A stretch of DNA of 64,000 nt. It comes from Pseudomonas graminis (GTDB lineage: Bacteria > Pseudomonadota > Gammaproteobacteria > Pseudomonadales > Pseudomonadaceae). Location of the stretch: contig NZ_MTSB01000002.1 of assembly GCF_002093745.1 (NCBI RefSeq), forward strand, positions 349,657 to 413,656, read 5' to 3'. A program made the translations under genes and the position numbers. This document shows positions 1 to 8,489 of the stretch, piece after piece. The first letter of the stretch is position 1. Each line of letters starts with the position of its first letter. Below the pieces are notes generated by a model, which saw nothing but the letters and a program-made list of their open reading frames with translations, searched no databases and was not told where the DNA came from.

Positions 1-2
1 GA

Positions 3-50
3 CGCTGTGTACCGATACGCCTGCAGACGCAGCCGGTTTTTTTCAAGTGA
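3..50 (+). CDS. Possible 3' end of an upstream gene
   Basis: An open frame runs in from the window edge and ends at TGA 48-50, seven bases before the ATG of the next gene, with the GAGG that would serve the next gene placed between them. The last residues would read ...TQPVFFK. The tight spacing matches the coupled genes that follow, so this is plausibly the tail of an earlier gene of the same operon, but 15 codons cannot identify it and chance is possible. Confidence 0.35.
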   Translation, partial: RCVPIRLQTQPVFFK

Positions 51-57
51 GGCAGCC

Positions 58-696
58 ATGATCAAGGCGGTGATTTTCGATATGGACGGCGTCCTGATCG
101 ATGCCAAGGAATGGCATTACGACGCGCTGAACAAGGCGCTCGGTCTGTTCGGCTACAACATCAGCCGCCACGAACACTTGACGGCCTATGACGGTCTTCC
201 AACCTCCAGAAAACTCGACATGTTGAGCGTCGAACGTGACCTGCCGGTGGCCCTGCACGGGTTCATCAACGAGATGAAACAGCAATACACCATGGAAATC
301 GTTCATGCCCAGTGCAAGCCGACGTTTGTTCATCAGTACGCACTGTCATCCCTTAAAACGCTGGGCTACAAGCTTGCGGTGGCGTCCAACTCCATCCGCA
401 ACACCGTTGACGTGATGATGGACAGGGCAGACCTCGGCCGGTATCTGGACCTGCAACTCTCCAACGAAGATGTAAAACACGCCAAGCCGGCACCGGACAT
501 TTACCTCAAAGCCATTCGGCAACTGGGCTTGCTGCCGACGGAATGCCTGATCGTTGAAGACAACGAGAACGGCATCAAGGCGGCCCGGGCGTCGGGCGCG
601 CATGTTCTTGTCGTGGCGCATACCTGCGACGTGAACCTCAGCAACATCCTCGGCAGACTGGAAGCGGTCAATGTTGGCGAGGGGGCTCACCGGTGA
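58..696 (+). CDS. HAD-superfamily phosphatase/phosphomutase-like hydrolase
   Basis: A 212-residue HAD hydrolase of the beta-phosphoglucomutase/Gph type. Motif I FDMDGVLID lies at residues 7-15 and supplies the aspartate nucleophile; motif II is the serine in ASNS; the motif III lysine precedes PAPD; motif IV is EDNENG. The helical cap sits between motifs I and II. An upstream in-frame start exists near base 7, but ATG 58 follows GAGG and puts motif I where the family has it. The stop overlaps the GTG of the next gene, so the two are translationally coupled. Beside a nucleotidyltransferase-like protein and a glycosyltransferase it probably dephosphorylates or isomerises a sugar-phosphate precursor; the substrate is unknown. 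Confidence 0.85.
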   Translation: MIKAVIFDMDGVLIDAKEWHYDALNKALGLFGYNISRHEHLTAYDGLPTSRKLDMLSVERDLPVALHGFINEMKQQYTMEIVHAQCKPTFVHQYALSSLKTLGYKLAVASNSIRNTVDVMMDRADLGRYLDLQLSNEDVKHAKPAPDIYLKAIRQLGLLPTECLIVEDNENGIKAARASGAHVLVVAHTCDVNLSNILGRLEAVNVGEGAHR

Positions 697-1424
697 GTGC
701 GCTCAACATCATTCTGCTCTCAGGCAAGAAAGGGTATGCGCGTCGCGATGATGGCGAGTACCCGGAATACCTTCGCGAGTGTAACGGCAAGCCGCTGATT
801 CACGCGTTGATCGACAACTGTGCCGCGCTTGAGCCGGCCAGAATAATCTGCACGTTTTCAAACGACGATGTCGTCAGGCTGCACCTGCGCAACATGCTTC
901 AGCAGATGCACCCTTCAGCCAGCGTCCATCCTGTTCACAACCTGACCCAAGGCGCCGCCTGTACGGCCCTTCTGGCAAGCGAGCAAATCGACAACAGTGA
1001 TGAATTGCTGATCCTCAGCGTCAGCGATTTTCTGGACGCAGACCTGCACTCGGTGGTGCGCTGGTTCCGTGAAGAAGGGGACGATGCCGGCATCGTCATC
1101 TTCAACTCTCTGCACCCGCGTTATTCGTTTGTGCGCCTGAACGGTGACAACCGGGTCATCGAAGCCGCCGAGAAAAACCCGATCAGCCCTCATGCCATTG
1201 CCGGCATGTACTGGTTCAAGTCCGGTTCGCTGTTTGTCTCGGCGGCCAAGGGAATGATCCGCAAGGACGCTCGGGTCAACGGCCATTTTTATATTGCCCC
1301 CGCCCTCAACGAGCTGGTGCTTTCGCAGAAGAAGATCGGTGCTTACCGCATCGAACCGAGCCAGTATCGGCCTCTGAAAACCCAGCGTCAGCTTCATGCT
1401 TTCGAAATGGGGGATACACGATGA
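693..1424 (+). CDS. Nucleotidyltransferase-like (GT-A fold) protein of a glycan cluster
   Basis: A 243-residue protein with a nucleotidyltransferase/GT-A outline: an early strand IILLSGKKG, a conserved NGKPLI segment near residue 31, and a central VSDFLDAD resembling the metal-binding aspartates of NTP transferases. The first loop is unusual, because it lacks the normal GxGxR pyrophosphorylase signature and has a lysine-rich SGKKGYARR instead. It starts at GTG 693, overlapping the previous stop (GTGA), and its stop overlaps the next ATG. It may activate a sugar or polyol phosphate, but the degenerate loop makes catalysis uncertain. Confidence 0.65.
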   Translation: MSALNIILLSGKKGYARRDDGEYPEYLRECNGKPLIHALIDNCAALEPARIICTFSNDDVVRLHLRNMLQQMHPSASVHPVHNLTQGAACTALLASEQIDNSDELLILSVSDFLDADLHSVVRWFREEGDDAGIVIFNSLHPRYSFVRLNGDNRVIEAAEKNPISPHAIAGMYWFKSGSLFVSAAKGMIRKDARVNGHFYIAPALNELVLSQKKIGAYRIEPSQYRPLKTQRQLHAFEMGDTR

Positions 1425-1741
1425 AAACGGCAAAGCTGGAAGACATGGTCAAAGGCTGGTTCGTGGGCGGTTTTCTGCCAGCGGCATTCAATACCGACGC
1501 TTGTGAAGTCGGGGTCAAGCACTACCAGGCCGGTGACAACGAAGCGGCCCATTATCACAAGGTCGCCACCGAGATCACCTTGATCCTCTGCGGAACGGTC
1601 CGCATGCGTGATCAGGTCTGGCAGGCGGGCGACATCATCGTTCTTGAGCCCGGTGACATCACGGCTTTCGAGGCGCTTTCCGACACAACGACCGTGGTCG
1701 TGAAAGTGCCGGGCGCGCTCGATGACAAGTACGTTGTCTGA
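1421..1741 (+). CDS. Small single-domain cupin protein
   Basis: A 106-residue cupin. Cupin motif 1 appears as AAHYHKVATEITLILCG (residues 43-59) with two histidines and a glutamate able to bind metal; motif 2 follows as GDIIVLEPGDITAFEA. Small cupins in glycan clusters act as sugar isomerases or epimerases, or as sensors. ATG 1421 overlaps the preceding TGA, and the gene ends three bases before the next ATG, so it belongs to the same four-gene unit. The reaction cannot be told from sequence. Confidence 0.75.
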   Translation: MKTAKLEDMVKGWFVGGFLPAAFNTDACEVGVKHYQAGDNEAAHYHKVATEITLILCGTVRMRDQVWQAGDIIVLEPGDITAFEALSDTTTVVVKVPGALDDKYVV

Positions 1742-1744
1742 CCG

Positions 1745-2839
1745 ATGTCTATCGCTGGCTCACCGCTGTCGTTTCCCGATTACAAGGTTGAAAATATGCG
1801 TCATCTTGCCCCTGTCGACTCCAGACAGATCAGCGTTGTTATCCAAGGCCCTCTTTGTCTCAACGTGGGGTCTGATCGAAATATTTTCGCCTGCATCCGC
1901 TCAATCAGAACGCACCTGCCCCACGCCGAAATCATCGTCTCTACCTGGCGCAATGAAGATACTTCAGGCGTCGAGGCGGACCGCATAATAGTGTCAGATG
2001 ACCCCGGGCCGTTCATCGATGATGCCGGTAATCAGATCAATACCAACCGCATGTTGCGGTCGACGCTGTGCGGGATTCAGGCGGCTACAAGGCGTTACGT
2101 CATGAAAATGCGCGCCGATCACAACCTGACCAGCGCAGCACTCGCCGTGACGGGCAAGGCGGACGACACCGAGCCTGACAATGCGCCTCTTTTCGACACG
2201 CCCATCACCACCACAACGCTTTACATCCGAAACCCCGAGCGTTTTCCGATGCTGTTTCATATTTCGGATCTTGTTCAGTTCGGCACCCGCGACGCCATGC
2301 TTGTCATGTGGGAGCACCCGCTGTTCGAAAGAACAGAGCTCTTCAACGAAAAACCGTCTCGCAACCCGTTCGGCAACTTCATCGGGTATACGTCCGCGCG
2401 CATGGTGAGCGAGCAGGCCCTGATGCTGTGCGTCATGCGCAAGCGTGGCATCGACGCTCGACTCGAAAAGCCCTGCCAGGTGGGCCTCAGCAATCTGAAA
2501 CTGTGGGACCGCGTGCTGAGGTGCAACTTCAGGGTATTGAATCACTACGAAGCCGGGGTCGATTTCCCGGAGCGCTTTATCGCAAACGGCTACATGCTGA
2601 AAACGCTCTACACCGCAAATGACATAGAGCAACTGAAGCGCCTTGGACCTGCTGCTTACAGGCTGAGAATAGTGCGCATCTGGCTCAATCAGTACGTACT
2701 TAACTGCCTGCGTCCCGGCTGGTGGATATCGTTCGCGACTGTCGCACTGTTCAGCCTCTCACCACCGCTTGCCAGGGTGGTGCGCTCGTGTTGGCGGAAA
2801 TACAGGAAGCTGGTGCATGCCGCGTCGTTTCGGGTTTAG
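1745..2839 (+). CDS. WavE-family glycosyltransferase (LPS/surface glycan)
   Basis: 364 residues resembling the WavE lipopolysaccharide-synthesis family: ISVVIQGPL near residue 30, a strand-loop HAEIIVSTWRNED, then VMKMRADHNLTS, equivalent to the conserved K-R-D segment of the family. WavE was named in the Vibrio cholerae core-oligosaccharide cluster and is thought to transfer a sugar in the cytoplasm. A hydrophobic stretch near residues 318-345 (WWISFATVALFSLSPPLARVV) may anchor the C-terminus to the membrane. It is the last gene of the coupled set, and the next genes are on the other strand. Family call fairly firm, donor and acceptor unknown. Confidence 0.75.
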   Translation: MSIAGSPLSFPDYKVENMRHLAPVDSRQISVVIQGPLCLNVGSDRNIFACIRSIRTHLPHAEIIVSTWRNEDTSGVEADRIIVSDDPGPFIDDAGNQINTNRMLRSTLCGIQAATRRYVMKMRADHNLTSAALAVTGKADDTEPDNAPLFDTPITTTTLYIRNPERFPMLFHISDLVQFGTRDAMLVMWEHPLFERTELFNEKPSRNPFGNFIGYTSARMVSEQALMLCVMRKRGIDARLEKPCQVGLSNLKLWDRVLRCNFRVLNHYEAGVDFPERFIANGYMLKTLYTANDIEQLKRLGPAAYRLRIVRIWLNQYVLNCLRPGWWISFATVALFSLSPPLARVVRSCWRKYRKLVHAASFRV

Positions 2840-3025
2840 TTAGAGGGCGGGGGGTTGCGCAGATGGGCGTGTGCCTAAGCGTGGCCGTCTGCGGCCCTGA
2901 ACATGCCGTTATGTCACCAAATGGCGCCGGGTTCATCGGGAGTACTTAGCAGGCACTGGCAGCTAAAGGTCTGGAACGACGCGTTGTATGATCAGTGTCT
3001 AATTTCAACTCACTCGTCTCGGCAT

Positions 3026-3057
3026 CGGCACACCGCGCCCCGGTTGCGGTGGTGCCG
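3026..3057. other. Hairpin between convergent genes
   Basis: CGGCACACCGC (3026-3036) faces GCGGTGGTGCCG (3046-3057), an 11-bp stem with one bulged base and a 9-base loop. It lies between the end of the WavE gene and the end of the convergent endonuclease gene. There is no T-tract, so a role as terminator is only suggested by position. Nothing else is recognised in 2840-3082. Confidence 0.45.
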
Positions 3058-3082
3058 ACTCTAGAAAGCACTTCCGGATCTT

Positions 3083-4213
3083 TTATAATTCGATTGTTGC
3101 GGTCTCTTCATCATCGTCAGTGGAAAGAGACGGATCCTCATGCCTGATAATTGTCCTTTCATGTGAGCCAAGCCGGAAAAAAATCCTGTTCTTTTGAACG
3201 CTTGCATGAAGGTCCAGCAGGTCGATGTTTTTATTGGCTCCGTCATCGCCCATTTCGAACAGACTTATCGCTTCAATAGGACGTCGAACATACTTCTCGA
3301 TGAATCGAGACATCACGTCTCCCGCTTGTTCCTCAAGGTGTGCCCAGGCGTCTTCACCAAGATAGGCGCGTCCACCCTTAGCCTCGAACGCCTTCTGAAG
3401 CACTTCAAGTCGAGGGTTCATCGTAGGGTCCAGAACAATCAAAATGGGTGTGGCACCAGAGTTGAAAGCATCCTCGGCAAACTGTAGCTCTTCTCCAAAC
3501 CGGCCCTGCCCGCTGGCTGCAATGGTCACACGCAACTTGAACTCATACGCTAGCGTTTGACCGTTGGGTAGCACCTTCCAGCAATCCACCTGACGTCCTT
3601 TCGTCGCATCGCCGGAGCGAGTTACAACTTTGGTCCTCGCACTCTTTCCTTCTCCCCCAATAGCTGCGGCCAAAATAGGTTCAAACAGATACCCGGTTTC
3701 TTGCGCCGAGCGATTGTCGAGATCATAAAAAAACTTGCGCCACGTCAGCCAGGACGCCAACGCTTCTGGTTCATGAGTACCGTACTCGACAAGCGAGCGA
3801 GGCGACACCTGGATCATGGTCGGCATCGGCTGAGCTGACAAGATTTTCTGATATTTACGTCGACGCTTGTGTAATTCGCTCAGGCAGCGCAGGTAGGTCG
3901 TGAAATCCTCTATGTGTTCCTCGCCAAGCTTCATCAGCTCTACGTGTTCTTCAGGGTGGAGGTCTATGGGCGCTAGAAACCACGTTTCAGGCAGGTCGTA
4001 ATAGTCTTTGTCAGGGGCAATTTTTTTCCACAACTCAGGCTTCAACTCTTTGAGCTCATTGCCACATTCAGTGTCGTGGTAAATAACCCCGATTAGCTTG
4101 GCGAGTTCGCTTCCTGACATGATGACCGGTAGGTTTGTTCCAAGGCCCATTGTCATGACTTTGGTTAAAAGCTTGGACTCGTCAGCGCTAAGTTTCGACG
4201 ATTTTTTCTTCAT
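3083..4213 (-). CDS. Type II restriction endonuclease, probably ApaLI-like
   Basis: A 376-residue protein directly downstream of a C5-cytosine methyltransferase (5-base gap). A PD-(D/E)XK nuclease core is visible: D210 in RQVDCW, then E224-x-K226 in YEFKLR, followed by the polar loop ASGQGRFGEEL. These features and the length fit the ApaLI-like endonuclease family (ApaLI cuts GTGCAC), but this is from memory of the family pattern and the recognition site is not shown. Residues 1-130 are charged and helical and may form the recognition part. Codon use is visibly richer in A and T than the surrounding genes. As in many R-M pairs the methylase is transcribed first. Confidence 0.75.
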   Translation of the reverse strand: MKKKSSKLSADESKLLTKVMTMGLGTNLPVIMSGSELAKLIGVIYHDTECGNELKELKPELWKKIAPDKDYYDLPETWFLAPIDLHPEEHVELMKLGEEHIEDFTTYLRCLSELHKRRRKYQKILSAQPMPTMIQVSPRSLVEYGTHEPEALASWLTWRKFFYDLDNRSAQETGYLFEPILAAAIGGEGKSARTKVVTRSGDATKGRQVDCWKVLPNGQTLAYEFKLRVTIAASGQGRFGEELQFAEDAFNSGATPILIVLDPTMNPRLEVLQKAFEAKGGRAYLGEDAWAHLEEQAGDVMSRFIEKYVRRPIEAISLFEMGDDGANKNIDLLDLHASVQKNRIFFRLGSHERTIIRHEDPSLSTDDDEETATIEL

Positions 4214-4218
4214 GATAT

Positions 4219-5514
4219 CTACTCAAATTCCTGTTGGAGCAGTCCTGACAAGAGCGTGTCCGTTTTCTTGAGCGACTCACTCATTCCGCTCGCTTCTGTC
4301 AAGCGATAGCCTAACAATCTTGGGTGTCTGGATACATTAAGCGCTGATGCCCCGGAGCCGAAAGACCCTTCTAACGTCTGAAGGTGACGGGCGAAAATCT
4401 CAGCGGCGATAGGGGGGACTGCATTGCCTATCTGCTGTATCACACTCGCTGCATTGCCGAAAAAATGATACCCGTCCGGAAACGACTGAAGACGGGCGCA
4501 CTCTCTAATGGTCAAAGGGCGGTTTTGCTCTGGATGGATGAACTCCCGACTGGCCGCGCCGGTAATGGTGAGGCTTTGTAAGTTGCCATGCAGGCGTTTG
4601 ATGCCAGAAGGCGCTCCGCCCCTCTTTTCCGTGGGCGTTCCATCTGCCACACGTCGAAAGGCCCGTTTTCTAAAGCTTTCGTGCCATAGCTCCTCGGGAA
4701 GGTCCTTCATGGTCTGACCGCCTTTAAGAAGGCTGAATCGGTTGATGTCTTCGCTTTTAGAGTTGTCGAAGTGCTCGGTGATTTTTCCTGAGCTATTTCC
4801 CCGTCGCATGGCCGAATCGTATCCGTTCAGCGGAGACGCGGTCTTATACCTACTCAGCTCACCCCTCTTCGACGTAGGACTCCCAAGGCCTGTAATCGCA
4901 TGCATCAACGTGGGGGCGAATGGTTTGCTTGAGCGCTTTTTTGCTTTTCCTGAGTCATAAGAAAACAACTCCTCGGGAAAATTGAATGACGCGCCCAGAC
5001 GGTTTCCGATAATCAAAACCCGTTTGCGGGTCTGCGGTACGCCATAAGCCGCTAAATTTACTTTTTCCACCCGGACAGAATAACCAATACGCAGAAACTC
5101 CCTGACCAGGGAAGACACCGCCTCTCCATTTCCGGAAGTCAACAACCCTTCAACGTTTTCAAAGATGAACCAGCGTGGCCTTACCTCCGTAACCATACGA
5201 AGGTAATTAAAGATGAGGCGGTTCCTGGGGTCCTCCACATTACGAGCCCCTGCAGTGCTAAAGCCCTGACAGGGAGGCCCCCCAATGATGGCGAATGGCT
5301 CTTTGCCGCCCAGCATGTCTTTAAAAAATGAGGGGGAGGTTTGGGACAGATCAAGGTTGTAGCAGGTGCTGCCTACGTTCGCTTCGTAGCTTTGGCAGGC
5401 GTCAGCATTTATTTCTGTCCCACATAGGGGCTTGAGACCAGCCTGCGCAAACCCGTAAGAAAAGCCGCCTGCTCCGGAAAATAACGTGAGAACGTCATCG
5501 GACTGTGTGTTCAT
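4219..5514 (-). CDS. DNA (cytosine-5)-methyltransferase, R-M system modification enzyme
   Basis: A 431-residue m5C methyltransferase with the diagnostic motifs in order: I LFSGAGGF (residues 11-18, AdoMet binding), IV PPCQGFS with catalytic C82, VI ENV (119-121), VIII QTRKR (161-165) and X IGNAVPP near residue 380. The target-recognition region lies between motifs VIII and IX (about residues 190-340). The enzyme protects DNA from the adjacent nuclease. The first codon follows a short G-run. A sampled line of this gene (4921-4980) is 42 % G+C against 63 % for a eut line (10141-10200), consistent with horizontal gain. Confidence 0.93.
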   Translation of the reverse strand: MNTQSDDVLTLFSGAGGFSYGFAQAGLKPLCGTEINADACQSYEANVGSTCYNLDLSQTSPSFFKDMLGGKEPFAIIGGPPCQGFSTAGARNVEDPRNRLIFNYLRMVTEVRPRWFIFENVEGLLTSGNGEAVSSLVREFLRIGYSVRVEKVNLAAYGVPQTRKRVLIIGNRLGASFNFPEELFSYDSGKAKKRSSKPFAPTLMHAITGLGSPTSKRGELSRYKTASPLNGYDSAMRRGNSSGKITEHFDNSKSEDINRFSLLKGGQTMKDLPEELWHESFRKRAFRRVADGTPTEKRGGAPSGIKRLHGNLQSLTITGAASREFIHPEQNRPLTIRECARLQSFPDGYHFFGNAASVIQQIGNAVPPIAAEIFARHLQTLEGSFGSGASALNVSRHPRLLGYRLTEASGMSESLKKTDTLLSGLLQQEFE

Positions 5515-5950
5515 GCAAAAGCCCCAAACCGCTATGGGCTCTCAGTGAGCCAAATGCCGACATATTAAAGGAATGAAGCTTGACTGTATCTTCCGATGGT
5601 ACGCACTGGAGCAGTCCGGACTGGAAAAACCACCTGTCATTGACCGGTAGGCTCGGAGCACGGCTCAGAAAGAGTCGAGCAAAGAAATCTGCGATATATC
5701 AGCTGTTTGGAAGTTAAAAAGCCGGCTTGTGGCCGGCTTCTCGTAGGCGATTCCAGTCTATTTTTGATAAACCGCAATCGCCTTCAACAGGTGCGCTCCT
5801 GAAGAAGCGCGAATAGATAACAGGGCAAACGGATCACATGCCCTGTTCAAGCACACCGCCGCTCAAGGGCGACCTATGCTCTGGATGGCGCCCAGAATAC
5901 TAAAATCCGTCGCCAATGCCCAGCCCGAATACTTTCCCGCCCCGACTCCC
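5515..5950. other. Gene-free stretch between repressor and methyltransferase
   Basis: 436 bases without a credible gene. Besides the terminator at 5716-5739 it contains a perfect 9-bp inverted repeat, 5819-5827 with 5839-5847 (arm AACAGGGCA), with an 11-base loop. That repeat could be a hairpin or an operator. No tRNA or attachment-site duplication was recognised. Confidence 0.5.
5716..5739 (-). terminator. Intrinsic terminator for minus-strand transcription
   Basis: An 8-bp perfect stem (5719-5726 with 5732-5739, GCCGGC core) and a 5-base loop. On the minus strand the stem is followed by a run of five T (A5 at 5716-5720). It would stop transcripts leaving the repressor gene before they enter the methyltransferase gene. 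Confidence 0.7.
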
Positions 5951-6682
5951 TCACAACAGCAGCATTGCGTTGCGTCGGCTGTTCAGTGTCGACCACCAGA
6001 ATATCCAGCCCAGGATGCGGATCTTCTCCCGGTCGATATCCTCGCCGCTGAACACCTCGTCCGGGTATTCGGCGTCGTTGTGGCTGCGCAGGCGCAGGCC
6101 GCCGTTGGGGAGGCGGTAGAGGTAGCGGACGCGCAGGATGCCGCCGTGTTCGAGGGCGTAGATTTCGCCGTCGATGACTTGGGTCAGTTCGCGGTCTACG
6201 CCGAGGATCGAGCCATCCTGGATCTTGTCAGCCATGCTGTTGCCGACCATGGCAACGCACATGCAGTTTTTCGGGTCGATGCCCATGGTTTGCAGAACCT
6301 GCAGGGGCAGGCGGATTTTCTGGCCGGGGGCTTCGGCCAGGACTGTTTTGCTGACACCGTGGGTGGATTCGACTTCCATGTAGATCTGGATTTCCACGTC
6401 GCCGCGCAGGACGTTTCTCGTTTGCTGGATAGCCATTCGCGTGTCGCCGCCGGTGCTTTCGGGGGCGGGTTCGTTGGGGTGTTTGGGGCCGTCGCCGGTG
6501 CGCAGCCAGCGCGCGTTGACGGTTAGTAATTCAGCCACCTCGTCGATGCGGGCCATTGGCACGCCGCGCTTGAACCAGTTATTGACGTGCTGCGGCGTGA
6601 TTTTGCGGTTGGCGGCAAAATCAGTCGCGGTGAGGTGGCACTCCCGAAGGAGGATGCGGAGTCGATCGCCTGATGTATTCAT
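5951..6682 (-). CDS. Phage-type XRE/S24 (LexA-like) repressor, predicted non-cleavable
   Basis: 243 residues. The N-terminal helix-turn-helix (about 7-60) includes DFAANRKITPQHVNNWFKRG, which is typical of pseudomonad prophage and tailocin repressors. The C-terminal S24 domain has the nucleophile S149 in VGNSMADK. The position that holds the general-base lysine in LexA and lambda CI (VKRL, FKKL) reads LRVRYLY, giving R186 (codon 6125-6127). No Ala-Gly or Cys-Gly dipeptide, the usual self-cleavage site, occurs between residues 60 and 148. The protein probably still binds DNA and dimerises but is not inactivated by RecA-stimulated autolysis. No phage or bacteriocin genes lie nearby. The start has a poor ribosome site. 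Confidence 0.85.
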   Translation of the reverse strand: MNTSGDRLRILLRECHLTATDFAANRKITPQHVNNWFKRGVPMARIDEVAELLTVNARWLRTGDGPKHPNEPAPESTGGDTRMAIQQTRNVLRGDVEIQIYMEVESTHGVSKTVLAEAPGQKIRLPLQVLQTMGIDPKNCMCVAMVGNSMADKIQDGSILGVDRELTQVIDGEIYALEHGGILRVRYLYRLPNGGLRLRSHNDAEYPDEVFSGEDIDREKIRILGWIFWWSTLNSRRNAMLLL

Positions 6683-7039
6683 GGGCAGAATTCTACGGGC
6701 GTCGCTGGGGCGTTTAAATGAACGAGGTGTTGAGGTCGACGTTATCCCAAGGGGGTGGCGGCTATCTGGACTACGGATGGAATGAATATCGTGTAGGCCA
6801 ATTCCGTAATAGCGCTTTTTCGACTAAACGATGCATCAGGCGTTTACCCCGGCTATACGGGCATTAACGGACTGTTTATCAACTGGCTAAAAGTCGAGTG
6901 CATTTTTAAACATGAGATTTGCAAAAAAGACGTGAGTGGCGCGTTTTTCAGGACGGGTATGGCGGGGGGATGGGGCGGGGAGGGCAGAAGCGTGTTTCCG
7001 GACACCTGCATCAAGTGCCCGGAAACGCCTGATCGATGA
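6683..7039. other. Gene-free stretch with ppa-distal hairpin
   Basis: 357 bases between the repressor start and the end of ppa. The part near the repressor is A/T-rich and presumably holds its promoter and operator, though no clear symmetric operator was found. An imperfect inverted repeat at 6991-7027 (TTTCCGG facing CCGGAAA) lies 13 bases past the ppa stop and may end that transcript, but it has no T-tract. A 49-codon frame at 6718-6867 has no convincing start signal and is not called. Confidence 0.4.
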
Positions 7040-7567
7040 TCAGCCTTTGAAGGCTTCTACCGATTTCATGATCTCGGCGCGGGCAGCGTCAGCGTTGCCC
7101 CAACCTTCGATCTTCACCCACTTGCCTTTTTCGAGATCCTTGTAGTTCTCGAAGAAGTGCTTGATTTGCTCAAGCAGCAGCGGCGGCAGGTCGGTGTACT
7201 CTTTCACGTCGACGTACAGCTGGGACAGCTTGTCGTGGGGGACTGCGATGACTTTGGCATCGCCGCCGCCGTCGTCAGTCATGTGCAGGATGCCGACCGG
7301 GCGTGCGCGGATGACCGAACCCGGGGTGACCGGGTAAGGCGTGACTACCAGCACGTCCAGCGGGTCGCCGTCGTCGGCCAGGGTGTTAGGGATGAAACCG
7401 TAGTTGGCCGGGTAGAACATCGGGGTGGCCATGAAACGGTCAACGAACAGGCAATCGGTGTCTTTGTCGATTTCGTACTTGATCGGCGCGTGGTTGGCCG
7501 GGATTTCGATCGCGACGTAGATGTCGTTCGGCAGGTCTTTGCCTGCCGGAATCTTGCTGTAGCTCAT
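7040..7567 (-). CDS. ppa: Inorganic pyrophosphatase
   Basis: 175 residues, the usual length of bacterial family I soluble pyrophosphatase, which hydrolyses diphosphate to phosphate in the cytoplasm and pulls biosynthetic reactions forward. The signature DGDPLDVLV with metal-binding aspartates is present, as are the surrounding [12 protein letters not shown] and a C-terminal [10 protein letters not shown]. The frame is open for 24 codons upstream, but the ATG at 7567 after GGGGACA gives the family N-terminus [13 protein letters not shown]. It stands alone on the minus strand. Confidence 0.97.
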   Translation of the reverse strand: MSYSKIPAGKDLPNDIYVAIEIPANHAPIKYEIDKDTDCLFVDRFMATPMFYPANYGFIPNTLADDGDPLDVLVVTPYPVTPGSVIRARPVGILHMTDDGGGDAKVIAVPHDKLSQLYVDVKEYTDLPPLLLEQIKHFFENYKDLEKGKWVKIEGWGNADAARAEIMKSVEAFKG

Positions 7568-7676
7568 TGGGCATTGTCCCCTGGTTGACCAGACAGATTG
7601 TGGCGCGAACCGCCATAAAGTGGTCCGGATTATAGGCATATTCTGTTTTGGTTGCCATGCATGGCCTCGGTAGCGG

Positions 7677-8486
7677 TCAGTTGTCCTGATAAGCCGGGGC
7701 GTGTTGGCGCAATGCGTCGAGCCGCGCGAGAGGGTCCTGACGGTAGAACGCTTTCAGTTGCTCGTAGACCGAAGGGTAAGTGCTGTGCAGCAGGTCCGGG
7801 GCGCTGAAAAAGTACTCGCTGGTCACGGCGAAGAACTCGGCAGGGTCTTGTGCGGCATAAGGGTCGATGGCGGTGTCGGCATCCGGGTCCTCATCCAGCT
7901 GCCGGTTCAGGTCATCGAACGCGTGCTGCATCGTGCTGGCCCATTCAGTCACCCGCATGTCGCTGTGCAGCGGCGGCAGGCCATTGGCATCGCCGTTGAG
8001 CATGTCGAGTTTGTGCGCCAGTTCGTGAATGACCAGGTTGTAGCCGTCCCAGTCGCCGCTGCTCAGCACGCCCGGCCAGGCCAGAATCACGGGGCCTTGC
8101 AGCCACGCCTCGCCACTGTGTTCGCCGTCCCACTCGTGTTCGACGCCGCTGGCATCACGATGGCGTTGCGGGCTGACGAAGTCGTCCGGGTACAGCACGA
8201 TCTCGTGAAAGCCCTGATACCAGTTCAGGTCGCCGAGACCCAGCACTGGCAATTGCGCCTGGGCCGCGAGGAAAAGCCGCTGCTCGTCGTCCAGCTCCAC
8301 GCCCGGCAGTGCGCTGAGGTATTTGTCGTTCAGAAACAGCACGCAGGCGTCGCGCAGTGTTGCGTCCTGCCCGGCGCTCAGGCCGTCGAGAATCGGCAGG
8401 CGCTCGCGCACTTTTTGCCACAGCTCGTCAGCAACCGGATGTCTGGCGAGGGTTCGTCGCCTGCGCCAGTTGCTGAGTGACCACAT
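7677..8486 (-). CDS. mtfA: MtfA-type zinc peptidase
   Basis: A 269-residue M90-family peptidase. The zinc motif HELAH (H154, E155, H158) is followed by a downstream glutamate in the [13 protein letters not shown] segment. In E. coli MtfA binds and titrates the Mlc repressor and so affects the glucose phosphotransferase system; it also has aminopeptidase activity. Pseudomonads lack that glucose system, so the partner here must differ. The start is 3 bases after the stop of the DedA gene, so the two are probably co-transcribed. Confidence 0.9.
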   Translation of the reverse strand: MWSLSNWRRRRTLARHPVADELWQKVRERLPILDGLSAGQDATLRDACVLFLNDKYLSALPGVELDDEQRLFLAAQAQLPVLGLGDLNWYQGFHEIVLYPDDFVSPQRHRDASGVEHEWDGEHSGEAWLQGPVILAWPGVLSSGDWDGYNLVIHELAHKLDMLNGDANGLPPLHSDMRVTEWASTMQHAFDDLNRQLDEDPDADTAIDPYAAQDPAEFFAVTSEYFFSAPDLLHSTYPSVYEQLKAFYRQDPLARLDALRQHAPAYQDN

Positions 8487-8489
8487 GGC

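Noticed and set aside
2722..2949. Short frames after the WavE gene
   Set aside because: They overlap its 3' end in another frame and have no start signal or family features.
5515..5950. tRNA or attachment-site repeat next to the R-M pair
   Set aside because: The sequence was read for tRNA-like stems and for direct duplications flanking the R-M/repressor block; none was convincing.
5876..6526. Long plus-strand frame opposite the repressor gene
   Set aside because: It is the antisense shadow of the XRE/S24 gene, with no ribosome site and a biased composition typical of such shadows.
6718..6867. 49-codon frame divergent from the repressor (Cro-like position)
   Set aside because: No Shine-Dalgarno sequence, no helix-turn-helix and unusual composition. 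Kept only as a note.
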